Assembly: GCA_028554755.1 (NCBI GenBank)
Contig: JAPTOF010000006.1
Location: 16,553,001-16,617,000, forward strand
Source: Cordia subcordata
Lineage: Eukaryota; Streptophyta; Magnoliopsida; Boraginales; Cordiaceae
Direction: 5' to 3'
Length of the DNA stretch: 64,000 bases
The notes below the pieces were generated by a model. That model saw nothing but the letters and a program-made list of their open reading frames with translations, did no database searches and had not been told where the DNA came from. Within the stretch, counting starts at the first letter, position 1, and each line of letters starts with the position of its first letter. Shown here one piece after another: positions 45,601 through 57,076 of this stretch. Position numbers and translations under genes: made by a program.

Positions 45601-47439
45601 TTACATGTACTAAAAAAAAACCATTCGACTTTCTTTAGCAAACCCTAAGAATCTCTCTCAACGACGCCACTTCCATGTCGAAAACGTAGATCTCATGCCA
45701 AAAAGCACAAAATACGCAAAATTGATGCAATTATACACTCAAGAACAACTAAAATACCTCGAATCGGGGTAAAATCTCTTTCGATTAAGTTGTTTCAACT
45801 TGCTTTTTTTTATTTTTTCTTATACATGTACATATGTATGTGTGTGTGCAAAGATTTATATGTATATACGATCTATATACAACAAAGAAACATATTAGAT
45901 ATCAGATCTGGAATTATAACTTGTTATTATAAACTTAAAATCACTACATAGTAACATATGCATATACATATGGGTGTATCTTTGTGTGTGTATGTGTGGA
46001 TATATATATACACACACACACACATATATATGTGTGTGTATATATATATATATATGCATATTACGACATGCTACTATGAACAATACATGAAAATTATACT
46101 GTAGACATTGCAGACTCACTCATAATTTCGTGAACATGCTATTTTCATGCTAACATCTGTAAATGTTTAAATGTAATTTTGTATTTTGAACATAATTACT
46201 AACATCTATGAACTTTGAACTGTAACTTTGCGAACCATCAATTTTGTGATCATTCATGTTAATAATTATGAACACATGTATTAGAGTCGTGAACTTCAGC
46301 AAACATACCTGTGAATATTCAGTGCATTTTCTAGTATTTTTCAGTGTGAGCAGTCTTTTTCTATTATTTTTTTGTGTGACCAAGGCTTTCTTTGTTTCTT
46401 TTTTTTTTTTTTTTCTGTGAACAAGGCTTTTTTGTTATAATATATTTTTATACGTAAGCAAGGGTTCTTTTTTAAATAATAGCTAGAGTAATCTCATGTA
46501 AGATGCCTCAAAGTTTTATGGTATTTGTGCATCTGAGAATAAATTCTTTTAGTATTTTGCAATGAGAGTTTTTCTTCTACTATCTACTTCACCAGACTAG
46601 TCTTGCACTTTATGATTGGTATGGAGTTGACTTAGTTTATTGTTTTAGTATAACTTTACCTAGCATATATTTGTTTATTTAGAAAATCTTGAACTTACAA
46701 AAAAGAATATTTTATCTCAGTTACTTAAAGATGAAAATAAACCATCTTTACTTCCATTTCACGAATAACTTTTTCTAATTTTGTTTTTGAGGCTATTCTA
46801 AGATCCACATGTAGCTAAACTCCACCTAGTAAGATAACCTTTTATTTATTTTGAATTTATGCATATATTCTTGATATCCGCAATATTTATGAACCATGTT
46901 CACAATGGTAATTTTCATGCTCACATATTTCATATGTTTAATAAAGAATTTACCACATACTCACACTATCTTAACAACAGTCTTAGAAAGATCGAATATT
47001 GTATGTCTTGTCCTTCATCACTAATTTTTTTTGTTTGATTTTCTAGAAGAGCTCAAGAAAAAGATGATTTAGCAGTGCTTAGACCTAGAACATCGCCTAC
47101 TTCATTGACAAAATTAGTCAACACCTCTCTGTTGAACAAAAAAATGCAGTAATCAAACGATCCAACTCTCTGTCAATGGATGCAACAAACACAAGCCAAA
47201 TTAGCAATTTGCAGGCCTAGGAGTGTTCTTGCATATGTTTTACATGGATAGGGTAGTCTTCGAAAACAACAAAACTATTCCAAGATGCTATTTAACTCTC
47301 TATCAATAGATACAACAAAAATACAGTGCAGTATACAAATAGAGATAAAACCTAACAGATTTGGATTAGGCTGCATAACTAAAAGGGTAGAAGTAATATC
47401 AAACTTTTTGCGTTGACATACAAATTAAGATATATTCAG
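45601..47439. other. MULE left non-coding region
   Basis: No gene recognised. A mixed TA/CA/TG microsatellite lies at 45955-46056. From 46115 to 46440 there are repeated GTGAAC/ATGAAC motifs, the reverse complement of the GTTCAC motif that dominates the rest of the element. A T-rich run lies at 46385-46430. Confidence 0.6.
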
Positions 47440-47700
47440 TGTCATTATTACATTTACACTACCTCACTGTTACATGTTCATAGTAACAAAACCACATATT
47501 CACAACAAATAATATGTTCACAATAACAAGAGTGTATGTTCACTATCTCATTGTTACATATTCACAATAACAAAACTACATGTTCACTGCCTAACTATTA
47601 TATGTTCACAACAAATAATATGCTCACAATAACAAAAATACATGTTTACTGGCTCTATGTTTAGAATACAATAATTATATGTTCACAACCTTAACAAACT
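47440..47700. repeat. TGTTCAC-rich repeat array in the MULE
   Basis: About ten copies of ATGTTCACAA/ATGTTCACT-like units, spaced roughly 20-30 bases apart and joined by ATAACAAAACTAC and AACAAATAAT linkers. Looser copies continue at 48540-48900 and 49600-51110. Confidence 0.75.
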
Positions 47701-47739
47701 TCATTATAATATATTGGTTGCCACAAAAAAAAAAAAAAA

Positions 47740-48320
47740 ACATAGCAACAGTATGTCAACCCAATGAAGAAGCTAGCAGTAAGGAAGAAAATAACTCAAT
47801 TGATGATGAGCAAAGAAGCAATCATGGGGAACAAATTGATGAAAAGAATAAAGATAAGAAAGAAAATAATGCAGAACAACAAATTTAAGCAAAAAATGAA
47901 GAAGGTAAGAGATCATCTGATGATTAAGAAATAATTAATAATAAAGGGTAAGTAAGTGAATATGGAAACAATAAATCCAACAGTTCGCTCGAAGAAAATG
48001 AGAAGGCAAAAAAAACATAACAAGAAAAAGATGAAAGTGAAGAAGACGAACATGTTGAACAAAATCAAGACAACACAGAGAATAAAGAAGATGAAGAGCA
48101 TACAGGGAATGATAAAGAAAATGAATAAGAAGAAAGTTTGAGGAAAAACACAAGAACAAGACTAGAGATATAGAGAACAAGGTCTTTATCAAGAGAAGCA
48201 GAAACAGAAAAATAACGCCCTAAATCAAGACGGGAAAAAACAGCAAAAGCAAGTCCTGAACCAACAGGTGAAAAAGTAGCAAAAGAAGGAAGGCGAAGAG
48301 GAAGAGGAAAGACAACATGA
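47740..48320 (+). pseudogene. Lys/Glu-rich reading frame inside the MULE
   Basis: Plus-strand frame starting about NIATVCQPNEEASSKEENNS and continuing with DEQRSNHGEQIDEKNKDKKE. After stops and frame changes come NKSNSSLEENEKAK, EDEHVEQNQDNTENKEDEEH, RTRSLSREAETEK and finally KVAKEGRRRGRGKTT near 48285-48315. Composition is that of a disordered acidic nuclear protein with a basic, Ser/Arg/Gly-rich tail. It lies opposite to the transposase and ends just before an AT-rich stretch. It may be a second MULE gene or captured host exon; I do not recognise it. Low complexity means chance coding is possible. Confidence 0.4.
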
Positions 48321-49399
48321 ATGGTCTTTTAATCTTATGATATTTCCTATGCTCTTTTTTAACTTTTCTATGTGCAAATGTTGTTTCAATATTATGCTAC
48401 GTATTAATTTTTTTTATGGTATTGGTTTAATTATTGAACAACATCACATTCATATTCCGCTATCTAATTTCTGTAAGAATTAGTTCACTAAGGTACTTTC
48501 TTTTTGAATTGTTTACATGATACATTTTGTTTGAATTTTTCACTATGTTCTCAAGACAGCACCAATATGTTCATAACTCTAGACCTCTATGTTCGCATTG
48601 CACCTCAATTTAAGAAAGAGTCAAGAATGAAATTGGCTCTTTGTGCATTTGGTTTTCTAAATTAAAAAAATTTATTGTTTATAAAATATATATTTCATAG
48701 GTTCACAAATTTTTATACTATAAGTTTACAATTTTTATATTATACATGCACAATTTTTATATTATGTATTTACAATTTTATACATTCATGTTCAAAACTA
48801 TTAGTTGTACATGATTTTATACAATATGTTCATAAATTTAATTTTCACCACTCTTACATTATATGTTCAAAACTTTTATACTTAATGTTCACAATCCAAT
48901 TTCTTTTTTTTTTTTTTTGTGGTCCAGAAAGAAAGTTGGCTTTAACATAACAAATAGCATATAAAATAGTAGAGTTTAAAGAGTCATTACATCAAACACA
49001 AAGAAGGCACACAGTGGCCTCCTCACAAAAACAACACATAAAATACAAGATAGCATAGCATCCATCCCAACAAAAAGCAATTAGTCAAGCAACCTCCCTC
49101 AAATCAAATCTGAAAACCAACGACACAAAGCCTTTATCCAATCCTAGGATCCAAACAATCTTTAACAAGAACACTCACAAGATACAAAAATTAAAGCAAA
49201 TTGATGGGAAGAATAACATTGATTCTCTAAGAAAATCTTCATAAGTCATAACCATTGTACATGCCAAGGCTTCATCAAATCAAACCACTTAGACCAAGAT
49301 GCACCTCTCAAGAAGCAATGGTAAAACTACTAGCCTAACAGGATCAAAAGTATTACACAAATTTTAAGAAAATGCTATCAGCTTTCTTAAATCTATCAT
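48321..49399. other. MULE central non-coding region
   Basis: AT-rich. At 48675-48910 short units of the type CAATTTTTATATTATG, TTTACAATTTT and ATGTTCA repeat; the plus frame 48675-48950 is their by-product. From 48950 to 49400 there is unassigned sequence downstream of the transposase. Confidence 0.5.
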
Positions 49400-51234
49400 A
49401 GCTCCATTCATAAACAACTTCACAAAAATCTAATAAAAATCACACAATGAAGTAGTAGCAACCATCTTTCTCGACAAACAATTGTTAGTGCTTTCACTGC
49501 GTTGGGAAGAGAGAATACTACCAGAAAATACATGCTTCGAAAAAACAGGGTAGCACTTCTCCCTCTTCTCATAAAGAAAAACCAACCACTTATTGCTTCC
49601 ACAGTCAAAATCTTCCATCAATCTGAAAGACAAATGGAACATATTTATAACATCAATGACATATGTTCACAAAAACAATAGAAACGTATTTACACAAAAC
49701 ACTGTATAAGTTCGGAAAGCAAAATACCCTATACTGACAAAAAAAAATTTCTCCATTCAAAATATACATTCTATTTTATCACAGTATAATTAAGAAATGT
49801 TCACAAAAACAATACCAAAGACTTTGTTAATTGTTGTACCCATTGAAAATGCTTGATCAGTCATAATACATTTAGGATGAACTCCCTCCATCGTGTTCAA
49901 AAATCACTAAAAAAACCACACAAATGATTCCTCTTTCTCATTCACAAGAACCAATCCCAAACATAATGTTAAACCCATGATGATTTATGCCAACAAAAGG
50001 AGCACAAATCATACCATACTTGTTCCTTTTATAAGTCATGTCAAAATACAAATGTCACCAAACAACAAATAATCAACTTTCATTCGACCATCTCTACAAA
50101 AGAAACTAACCATTGTTCCTTGACAATCCAACTTGAAATCATAAAAAAGAAATTCTCCTCATTTATTAACTAGTCACGGAAAATAGAAATTAATCTCTTA
50201 CAATTACCACCATCAAGGTACTTTTGATTACATGACCTAACACATCATAAACATCCCTTTTCAAATAACAAAGCCTATCCACACTGCCAGCTTCCATAGC
50301 CATACTCCTAAAACCATTCGTAATCTTAACCCCAGATTTCTTAAAATTTTCAAAAACTTAACTTTCAAGCACCCATTCGCAATAACTATAAAAACTACTT
50401 TTGCTTTGCAATTAGTTCTGTAATCAATCTTCGTATAAGCTTTTTCCACAATACCTTTATCTTTCTTCAACCCAGACTTATGACATAAGTATTCAATACA
50501 ATCCAACTCAATATCTCCCTTGTCAAACCTCTTTCTCCTCTTTCTACCGCTAAAACTAATGCTATATGCATAATCATTATATAAATCAAATACTTCACAC
50601 ATATACTTAACCTCTGTACCAAGAAGAGTAGATACTTAATCCTCTCAAAAGTAAACTGACCACCTATATAAAATAAACAAGTTGTTCAAAACACATGCAC
50701 AAAACAAAAACTAAATATTCACAAAAATTAAACACTACAATCACAATACACATTGCTTACAATCTACACAATATGTTCAGAATCTACACAATCATAAATT
50801 TATCTTTACAGTATGTTCAAACAACATAACTGACACACTCACAAAGAATAGGATACACATTTACAATAACTAAACTTCATGTCCACAACACCAATATTGC
50901 ATCCACTATTCAAACTACATAACTAATAGGTTCAAAAAAGACAAATTCCAGGTTCACAACAATTAAACTTCATGTTAGAAATAATCACATTCAAATCAAT
51001 GATTACAATTCATGAACAAGTATTTCAATAAACAAAAACTACATAATCATAACAACTAAACACTATGTTCACATATTGTATTACCTTAATGTTCATATTA
51101 AATTCATTATTAATAATTCAAATCTACAGTAAACCACTTACCTCATATACAGCAACCAGTTGAAGTAATAGGAAATACTTCATTTTCATCACGTACAAAA
51201 TGAACATCATTATGAACTAGAAATTCATCTACAG
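49400..51234 (-). pseudogene. MULE transposase with FAR1 DNA-binding domain
   Basis: FHY3/FAR1-like transposase. A likely first exon at 51234-51150 (MSSIVAVDEFLVHNDVHFVR) ends at GAGGTAAGTGG. The frame 50602-50261 has YNDYAYSISFSGRKRRKRFD, LCHKSGLKKDKG and TNCKAKVVF, the Cys-rich FAR1 domain. After many shifts, 50090-49830 shows FGDICI, NKYGM, APFVG and INHHG, the start of the MULE DDE domain (family FGDV...FDTTYRTNKY...FVGVNHHG), then LIKHFQWVQQL. Frames 49642-49420 give CYPVFSKHVFSGSILSSQRS and ESTNNCLSRK, a block typical of FAR1-type transposases. The C-terminal SWIM finger is missing. Confidence 0.8.
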
Positions 51235-51773
51235 CAACAATCGAACTCATTCTCAACCTGATAAATCAAGAAAATTTAACATCATTACACAAAAACAAAA
51301 AGAAGCTGATTAATTTGTAATAAAGGAGAATATAAAAAATTCAAAGAAAATCAAATGATTTTAAAAAAAATGATTTTCCAACCTAAATCAATAAACAAAC
51401 TGATAAAAAATCGAATAATAATCAAACTAAATCCAAATAAACAACTTTGATAGCTACATTGCATAATTTAAAAAAACCATAACAACAACGAGATAAAGAA
51501 AACAAAAAACATGAACACACACCACAAAATCACGAAAAAAATGATACGAATCCAAATACTAATCAAATCAAATCCATTAAACATCAAAGTTTCATCTGAT
51601 CAAATGAGGAGAAAGGGGAATAATGTTGATCAGAAGAGGACAGAGAAGAGAGACGAGAGTAGTAGCTTTAAGTTATGTTACAAATTGCCCAAATCTATCT
51701 TCTTCTTTATTTCAAAATAGGCATGTGCGAGAACATAAACCTAGCTACTCAAGTGTATCTAGATCGGGTGGAC
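51235..51773. other. MULE right end, promoter side
   Basis: A-rich leader of the transposase gene, with a plus-strand frame (51511-51720) that has no motif, ending in the right terminal inverted repeat at about 51722-51773 (reversed GTCCACCCGATCTAGATACA). Confidence 0.55.
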
Positions 51774-51782
51774 CATATTTTT

Positions 51783-52530
51783 TGTGGTGTCAGCATCAAT
51801 GAATTTACAAAATTTATCAATTGGAGTTGGTGATTCAACTAAGTCATATGAGCCCTCCACTTTACAACATGGACTTGAGCAATTACATAACGATTGCAAT
51901 TATTCTCCAAGCTTATCTAATGATATACCAGTAGCTGACATGACATCTAATTTTGTGCCACCTTCTAATGATAATGCATAAAATGTTGACAATGAAGTCT
52001 TTATTTCTCAATCTCAAAATGACGTTCCCATATCAAATACTTCACCTGCTATTTTGTTTAATTCCAACATTGTCATGCAAATTCATACTCACAAGATGGT
52101 AACCAAATCTATGCATGGTATTTATAAACCCAAGACTTTTACTTGTTATCCAATACAAGCGTGCTTACTTGCCTCTTCTTAGCTTTGCACAAGCACAAAG
52201 TAATATTAAATGAAGAGAGGCCATGCAAGAAGAATTTAATTCATTATTAGCTAATCCAAACATGGTCTCTTGTTTCACGACCACCAAATACTAATATTGT
52301 TGATGTCGTTGGGTGTTCAAAATAAAGCAAAAATCAGATGGCACATTAGAGCATTACAAGGCACCACTCATTGCTAAAGGTGACACACAACAACCTGGAA
52401 GAGATTATGGTAATACTTTCAGTCCTGTGGTGAGAGGAAATACTGTTAGATTGGTTATCTCTTTAGCACTATCAAATCAATGGCCTTTATATTAATTAGA
52501 TGTCAAAAATGCAATTTTACGTGGTGATTT
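51783..52530 (+). pseudogene. Element G reverse transcriptase, N-terminal part
   Basis: Third piece of G. Frame 51784-51981 (MNLQNLSIGVGDSTKSYEPS) is the Ser/Asn-rich linker. Then follow HTHKMVTKSMHGIYKPKTFT near 52085-52145 and, in a shifted frame, the FAQAQSNIK block. Frame 52313-52495 reads [40 protein letters not shown] and [14 protein letters not shown] stop replaces Gln before LDVKNA, then DVKNAILRGDF leads up to the LTR of element J at 52531. The catalytic YVDD region is missing. Confidence 0.88.
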
Positions 52531-52956
52531 TGTTGGGAAAATAGGACGCATAAACACACACATGCAGTAGAATTAAAACACTAATAATGAGAAAATAACA
52601 CAAAAATAAACATGGTTTGGCTTTACCTACGTCCACAAAAAACTCCACTATCAAAATAGGATTACAACCCAAGTGACTTTTTGCACGGCCCAAAAAGTCT
52701 AAACCGTCCCTCACGATGTTCTTATAATGGCTCTCTCTCTCAATCTAGACCTATTGTAAGACACATACACACCAAATAACTATGCAAGAGTCTTATTTAT
52801 AGAGGAAATTTGCTTGTCCTTCAAGACAATAGTTTCCTTTCTCATCAATCCTACCATAAATAGGGCATTTACCATAGTTAGAATTTTGACTCTCATTAAG
52901 ACTCTTTCCTAATTTCAATATGGGCTTGGACTCTACACTTGAGCCATAACCCAACA
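52531..52956 (-). repeat. Element J 3' LTR
   Basis: 426 bases from TGTTGGGAAAATAGG to CATAACCCAACA, with TGTTGG/CCAACA ends. A TATA box (TATAAATA on minus) lies at 52794-52801. The adjoining minus-strand purine tract (GCTGAGGGAGAAATT) at about 52957-52971 shows this is the 3' LTR of a minus-strand element, probably Copia. Confidence 0.8.
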
Positions 52957-53180
52957 AATTTCTCCCTCAGCGAGAAATGCCAAGAATCTCCACAGTACAC
53001 AAGGACGTCACTTTTCTTTTCTTCTAAGCCTTCACTTGAGGTTCTCCACACTTGTCGCATTCATCTCTCAGCACGATGCATCCTTCCAAGTAGCACACGT
53101 GCTTCTCTTTCTTCCTTCCTTCAAAAACTAGCTCTTCTCCACGATATACTTTGTAGTAGTCTCCTTCTCTTTTGTTGTTC
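52957..53180 (-). mobile_element. Element J internal scrap
   Basis: Purine tract and about 200 bases of 3' internal sequence, then an abrupt change near 53181 to the 3' module of element K. No coding block recognised; the plus frame at 52939-53220 is unlikely to be real. Confidence 0.55.
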
Positions 53181-54562
53181 CCAAGCAAGACCAAACCTAA
53201 GTTTATCTCAAAGTTACTAAAAAGAGTTGCTTAAAGTATTGACTTGTTATCTTGGTCAATGGAAGGAGTCTGAAAGGATTATTCCTTTTGTAAAAAGATC
53301 CCTAAGCCTTTTCAGATCCTCCCCTTACTCATAAAGAGTCTAGCAACTTTTGGGAAGTTCCCAAGTAGTTATACTACCACAAACTTAGGATTTTAATGCA
53401 CGCATAGTGAATGTTGACATTTCGTGCCCCTTCAACTAAAATGGTCTCCCTAATATGCATAAAGCATCAAAGATAAGGAAAAAAATGATGTACTAACATA
53501 ATGGCTCACAAATGATATAAGAACCTTATTCACATTACATCAAAAGAACGAAATGAGACACTTGTGCTAAGTTCACATTGTGTCACTTAAATACTTATTC
53601 AATGAACTTCACTTTATTCAACTTTTTGGTGCCATTTGGCTTTTTCACTTTTTTTTCTATTTTTTTTGGCTTTTTCAAGCTTTTTCATCTTTTTGTACCT
53701 TTTTGCCTTTTTTCATTTTTTTACAATTTTTTCACATTACATGACATAAGCAAAAAGAAAAGAAAAAAAGGCTAAGCCACATAAAAGAGAACCAATCAAG
53801 GAAGAGAACTCATATCAACAACCCATTTCAACCACTTTTTCCAACCAAGTCATGGAGTAGCTACAAGGTGCATTCATAAAGGTACTCATTCCCTACAGCT
53901 TTCAAAAGGCATATCCTCTGAGTCTCGAATCTCCTTCCACTCTATTCACTTCCCACAATACAAACTTTATCTTCACCAATCAATTATGTCAATCACAAGG
54001 GCCAACATTCTAATCAACCAAGAGATAAATGACTCTATATGCATAAAAATAAAAAAAAATTATACCATTTTTAAGAAAATAATGCAATCTACCCCATATA
54101 CATCATAAAACAATAAAACCAAACTCCCACACCTCCAAACCTAAACTTTCCTTGTCCTCAAGCAAATAATACTACTCAACAAACAAATAAGCATCACAAA
54201 ACACGTAAGAGTGGTAGGGATAGGGCAGATAAAGGGGACAAATGGAGAAAGTATAGATACAACCTTGTGTGCTTTTCGAAGCTCTTCGATGCCAATGGTT
54301 AATTAGTCATCTACTAATCCTGTTTCTCAATAGACCACAGCACTCACAAAGCACAAGATTAGTAGCATTTTCCATGCAAGCTTACATTGGCATCATCAAA
54401 TGATAAACAAGGTCTATAAAAATGGAAATGATAGAAATGAGGATCAACACTTAGGAAGGTGAAAAAGAAAAAAGTGAAAAGAAAATGAAAATCAAAGAAT
54501 GAAATAACGAAAAAGTTAAAGCAAGTAAAAGAAAAAGGAAAACAAAGAAGATATAAACATGT
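53181..54562 (-). other. Conserved 3' module, element K
   Basis: Matches 11191-12529 in order: CCCAAGCAAG box, GGATTATTCCTTTTG/TAAAAAGATCC segment, the T-rich run with TTTTTGGTGCC (53625-53730) and the GAACCAATCAAGGAAGAG box (53790). No genes; the frame 53578-53775 is low complexity. Confidence 0.7.
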
Positions 54563-54580
54563 CTAGGGTGCCTCTCCTAG
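54563..54580 (-). other. Post-coding hairpin, element K
   Basis: Minus strand CTAGGAGAGGCACCCTAG: 5-bp stem CTAGG/CCTAG with an 8-base loop containing AGGCA. Followed on the minus strand by 3' module sequence. Confidence 0.5.
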
Positions 54581-54959
54581 CAACGCTGGATTTAACGCCT
54601 CCAGTTAGGCATTAATGTTAGAGTTGTACATGTTTAAAGTCGAGAGGCACAAATTGCCAGATATTCAACCAAGCACAGACAATAAAAAGAAAAAGGTCAT
54701 GCAACAAATGATAGGGCAATGAATGCACAATGCATCCTTTTTCACGATCCCACCCTGAAATATCAAATGAATATATGTGTGCAAGGGTGGAATAAAGCAT
54801 GCTCAAACGTGAAAGATCATGCCTCGCTCACTCTCTACTTAACCACTCATGGCCTTCTTTTCATGATCAAGGGCTAAGAACACATCCCCCCATAGGTCAA
54901 AGATCTGTCTAATGCATGTAACACAGGAGAAGCGTTTTCTAACCCAAGATGAAAATTTT

Positions 54960-56671
54960 CTATACATGAAGGCATAAACATGAGCTACAAAGAGGAAGAC
55001 TCAATGTAATGGGAAAAGGGAGTGGGAATGATGCCCAGAGAAGGAAAGTCAATGAAAAAGGACATTGAAGCTTTAGACTCTTCCACTATAAAAGATATGA
55101 TGGTATTAAGCCTAGGTCACTCTAGCTCCACACAAGAGATGGACTCTATCTCAATGGGTTCACTCATACTAAGGGAAAGTGTATGTTCATCTAGAAAGCG
55201 CTTAACCTTATCAATCAATCCCCTAGTAAAGAGAGTAGAAGAGGGTATCAACAATAATTCATCAAACACACTGAAAAACCCATAGATCATAATTTCAAGT
55301 TCATTAATTTCATCCCTAAGACTCTTCTTAGAGTGGCTATTCTCCTTAATACAACAATCCTTAACTCGAAGAGACTTGTCATCTAGAAACTCTGAAATTG
55401 ATGTCATGTTTTCTCTAATGGAAGACTTTGAATTCTCACTAGCTAGTATCTCATCAAATTCTTCAACACATTCATTGCTAGTGGTTATCATCTTATTATC
55501 ATGCTTTTCACAAGGGGTAGGCACATAGAGGGGACAAAGAGGACTCAAAGGATTCTGGGTCATGCAAAGAAGAATGCTCGAGGGAGAAGTATGCAATAGC
55601 CTCCCCAAATATAGACTCAAAATGCATATAAGTGCTATGATCATAAGACTTAATCTCTAAGTATGTGTGGGAAATGTGGAATGAGAAGACAAGAAGGGCC
55701 CACATGAGTTAGTGCACGGCAGTGAAAACACGAGAGAATGGGGTATCACTTCCTCTAAAACATACCTATATTCTTCACCAAGAAACAAATCATCATCAAG
55801 CTCATCCTTATTCTCACTACATGATGTGAACTCTTCATTGACCTTTCTTTCTAATTTTTTGTCCAAAACACCATCATATTCACCAATGTCTCCCTCATCG
55901 TTAGGTCTCATCTCTATCCCTCCAACCTGATCTAAAGGGATCTCAACATTCTCGCTCATGAGTTGCAAACTCTCAACCATTCTCTTCAAGCACTCACCTA
56001 GAGATTTGGCGTCTCACTTCAAACTCTCTAGTCCCTTGATTGGATTGAAGAAGAGATTAGGATTGCTCGAGCATTTGATCTAATTGGTCCAAGATTGTAG
56101 ACATAATGGAAAAGGGTTCGACCAAGTGAAAATGGTAAACATCTTGATTAGGGTTACTATAAGCACAACCATCATAGTACTTGGAGGAAGGGTGGGTGGG
56201 AAAAGATGGTGTAAAGGATGGATTCTTAATGCAAGGAGGTGGATGATATGAAGAGTAATTTTGACCCCAAAATGAAAATGCATGATATTGCTCCCTAAAA
56301 TCATGATAACTAGATATAGATACATGCATGGGCATATGATTACTAGGGACATTCTTGGGTTTTACATGCAATCGAGGATAGGGGTGGAAGGTGCGTCAAG
56401 AATTAGAATCATAATCACAGCTTCCACAAAGATTGCAACAATATGAATATGCATCCCTATAATCATGGTTTCTAAATGAACATGCATGAAATAATGTATG
56501 ACTATAGGTGTCATAACTAGCACTAGCCCAAGATAGGGGATTTGCAAGGGGACAACAAACTATTCTATGCACACGACTTCCACACAAACAACAAGCATTG
56601 GAATCAAGTTTGGGTGATAGGGAAAATGATACTAAGGACCACGAAGAAGCCTTAGGGTCATTCATATTCAA
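54960..56671 (-). pseudogene. Unusual K/L-type ORF with zinc knuckles, copy in K
   Basis: No known family recognised. Minus reading starts MNMNDPKASSW at 56671. It has CCLCGSRVHRIVCCP, a C-x2-C-x4-H-x4-C knuckle, at about residues 27-42, and a second knuckle-like CCNLCGSCDYDSNS, decayed, about 50 residues on. Then come His/Tyr/Pro-rich sequence (SSKYYDGCAYSNPNQDVYHF), a short helix LDQLDQMLEQS, an acidic stretch (RMVESLQLMSENVEIPLDQV and FTSCSENKDELDDDLFLGEE) and a conserved C-terminal region (YDHSTYMHFES, EILASEN, FLDDKSLRVKD, HTLSLSMSEPIEIESISC). At least four frames are needed. Position and knuckles suggest an RNA-binding Gag-like role (inference). Homologue: 59070-62522. Confidence 0.6.
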
Positions 56672-56813
56672 TCAAGGACAAGTGATCCTTTTCTCAATTC
56701 ACAACTAAAAAAAATAGACTTTTCATTTATTATTCAAAATAAAGAAAACACGAAAAGATAAAACAACAGGTAACTAACTAAGACACAAAACAAAGAAACC
56801 AAACAACCAGGCC

Positions 56814-56831
56814 TCCCCAGCAACGGTGCCA
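56814..56831 (-). promoter_or_regulatory. Element K primer-binding site, tRNA-Asp
   Basis: Minus strand TGGCACCGTTGCTGGGGA, complementary to the tRNA-Asp 3' end with two mismatches, six bases inside the LTR. Confidence 0.85.
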
Positions 56832-56837
56832 AGAACT

Positions 56838-57076
56838 TGATCACTATTTCGTGCACAAGCCCTAAATAGCCTGCAAGGGCATGGGTCGCATGTAGTATAG
56901 TATGTATGAGAGCAAGGCTGAATCCATGAGGAGGCAAAAGTTTATGGTGTCCTAAGCTATGTGTATCCTAAAAGCTATATCTTAGGACCTATACTACAAT
57001 ATATTTAGGTTTTTGGGATTGAATGGAAAACAAGAAAAGTAAACCTAACCTAAGAATAAGAAAAGTAAAAGGGTGT
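56838..57076 (-). repeat. Element K 5' LTR, truncated
   Basis: Matches the outer part of the F LTR (29208 onward): TGATCACTATTTCGTGCACA and onward. It ends at AAAAGGGTGT, where L is inserted. The GGTGT is probably the L target copy. Confidence 0.75.

Larger units (their letters stand above)
45548..51773 (-). mobile_element. FAR1-type MULE (Mutator-like) DNA transposon
   Basis: About 6.2 kb separating the integrase and RT of element G. Ends match imperfectly over ~50 bases: left GAACCCGACCACTGTACACC and right (reversed) GTCCACCCGATCTAGATACA, both leading to a CTA-x-GT-x-TA block and CATG. The flanks CATATACCA and CATATTTTT are a poor 9-bp target duplication, so edges may be off by some bases. 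On the minus strand it encodes a FAR1-like DNA-binding domain and MULE transposase remnants. On the plus strand it holds a Lys/Glu-rich reading frame. Confidence 0.8.
33890..52530 (+). mobile_element. Element G, Copia element split into three pieces
   Basis: Plus-strand Copia coding sequence in collinear order: gag and protease start (33890-34520), GAG-pre-integrase and integrase (44200-45547), and the RT N-terminal region (about 51783-52530). The gaps are filled by Copia element H and by the MULE, and the right end is cut by the LTR of J. No LTR of G was found, and its 5' gag end is missing. The insertion order implies that G is older than H, the MULE and J. Confidence 0.85.
53181..57076 (-). 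mobile_element. Element K, non-autonomous C-family element with unusual ORF
   Basis: Minus-strand LTR element with part of its 5' LTR (56838-57076), a tRNA-Asp primer site, one coding region (56671 to about 54960), the post-coding hairpin and the conserved 3' module. Its 3' LTR is lost at the junction with J, and its 5' LTR is cut by insertion of L. There is no trace of gag, protease, RT or integrase between primer site and 3' module. A homologous coding region is present in L, so the gene content is not a private accident. Confidence 0.75.

Noticed and set aside
47440..47700. Regularly spaced short repeats resembling a CRISPR array
   Set aside because: Units are degenerate, spacers are not unique, and the setting is a plant MULE.
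55022..55285. Plus-strand frame of 87 codons in element K
   Set aside because: Antisense to the K-type ORF, which is supported by its homologue in L on the coding strand.
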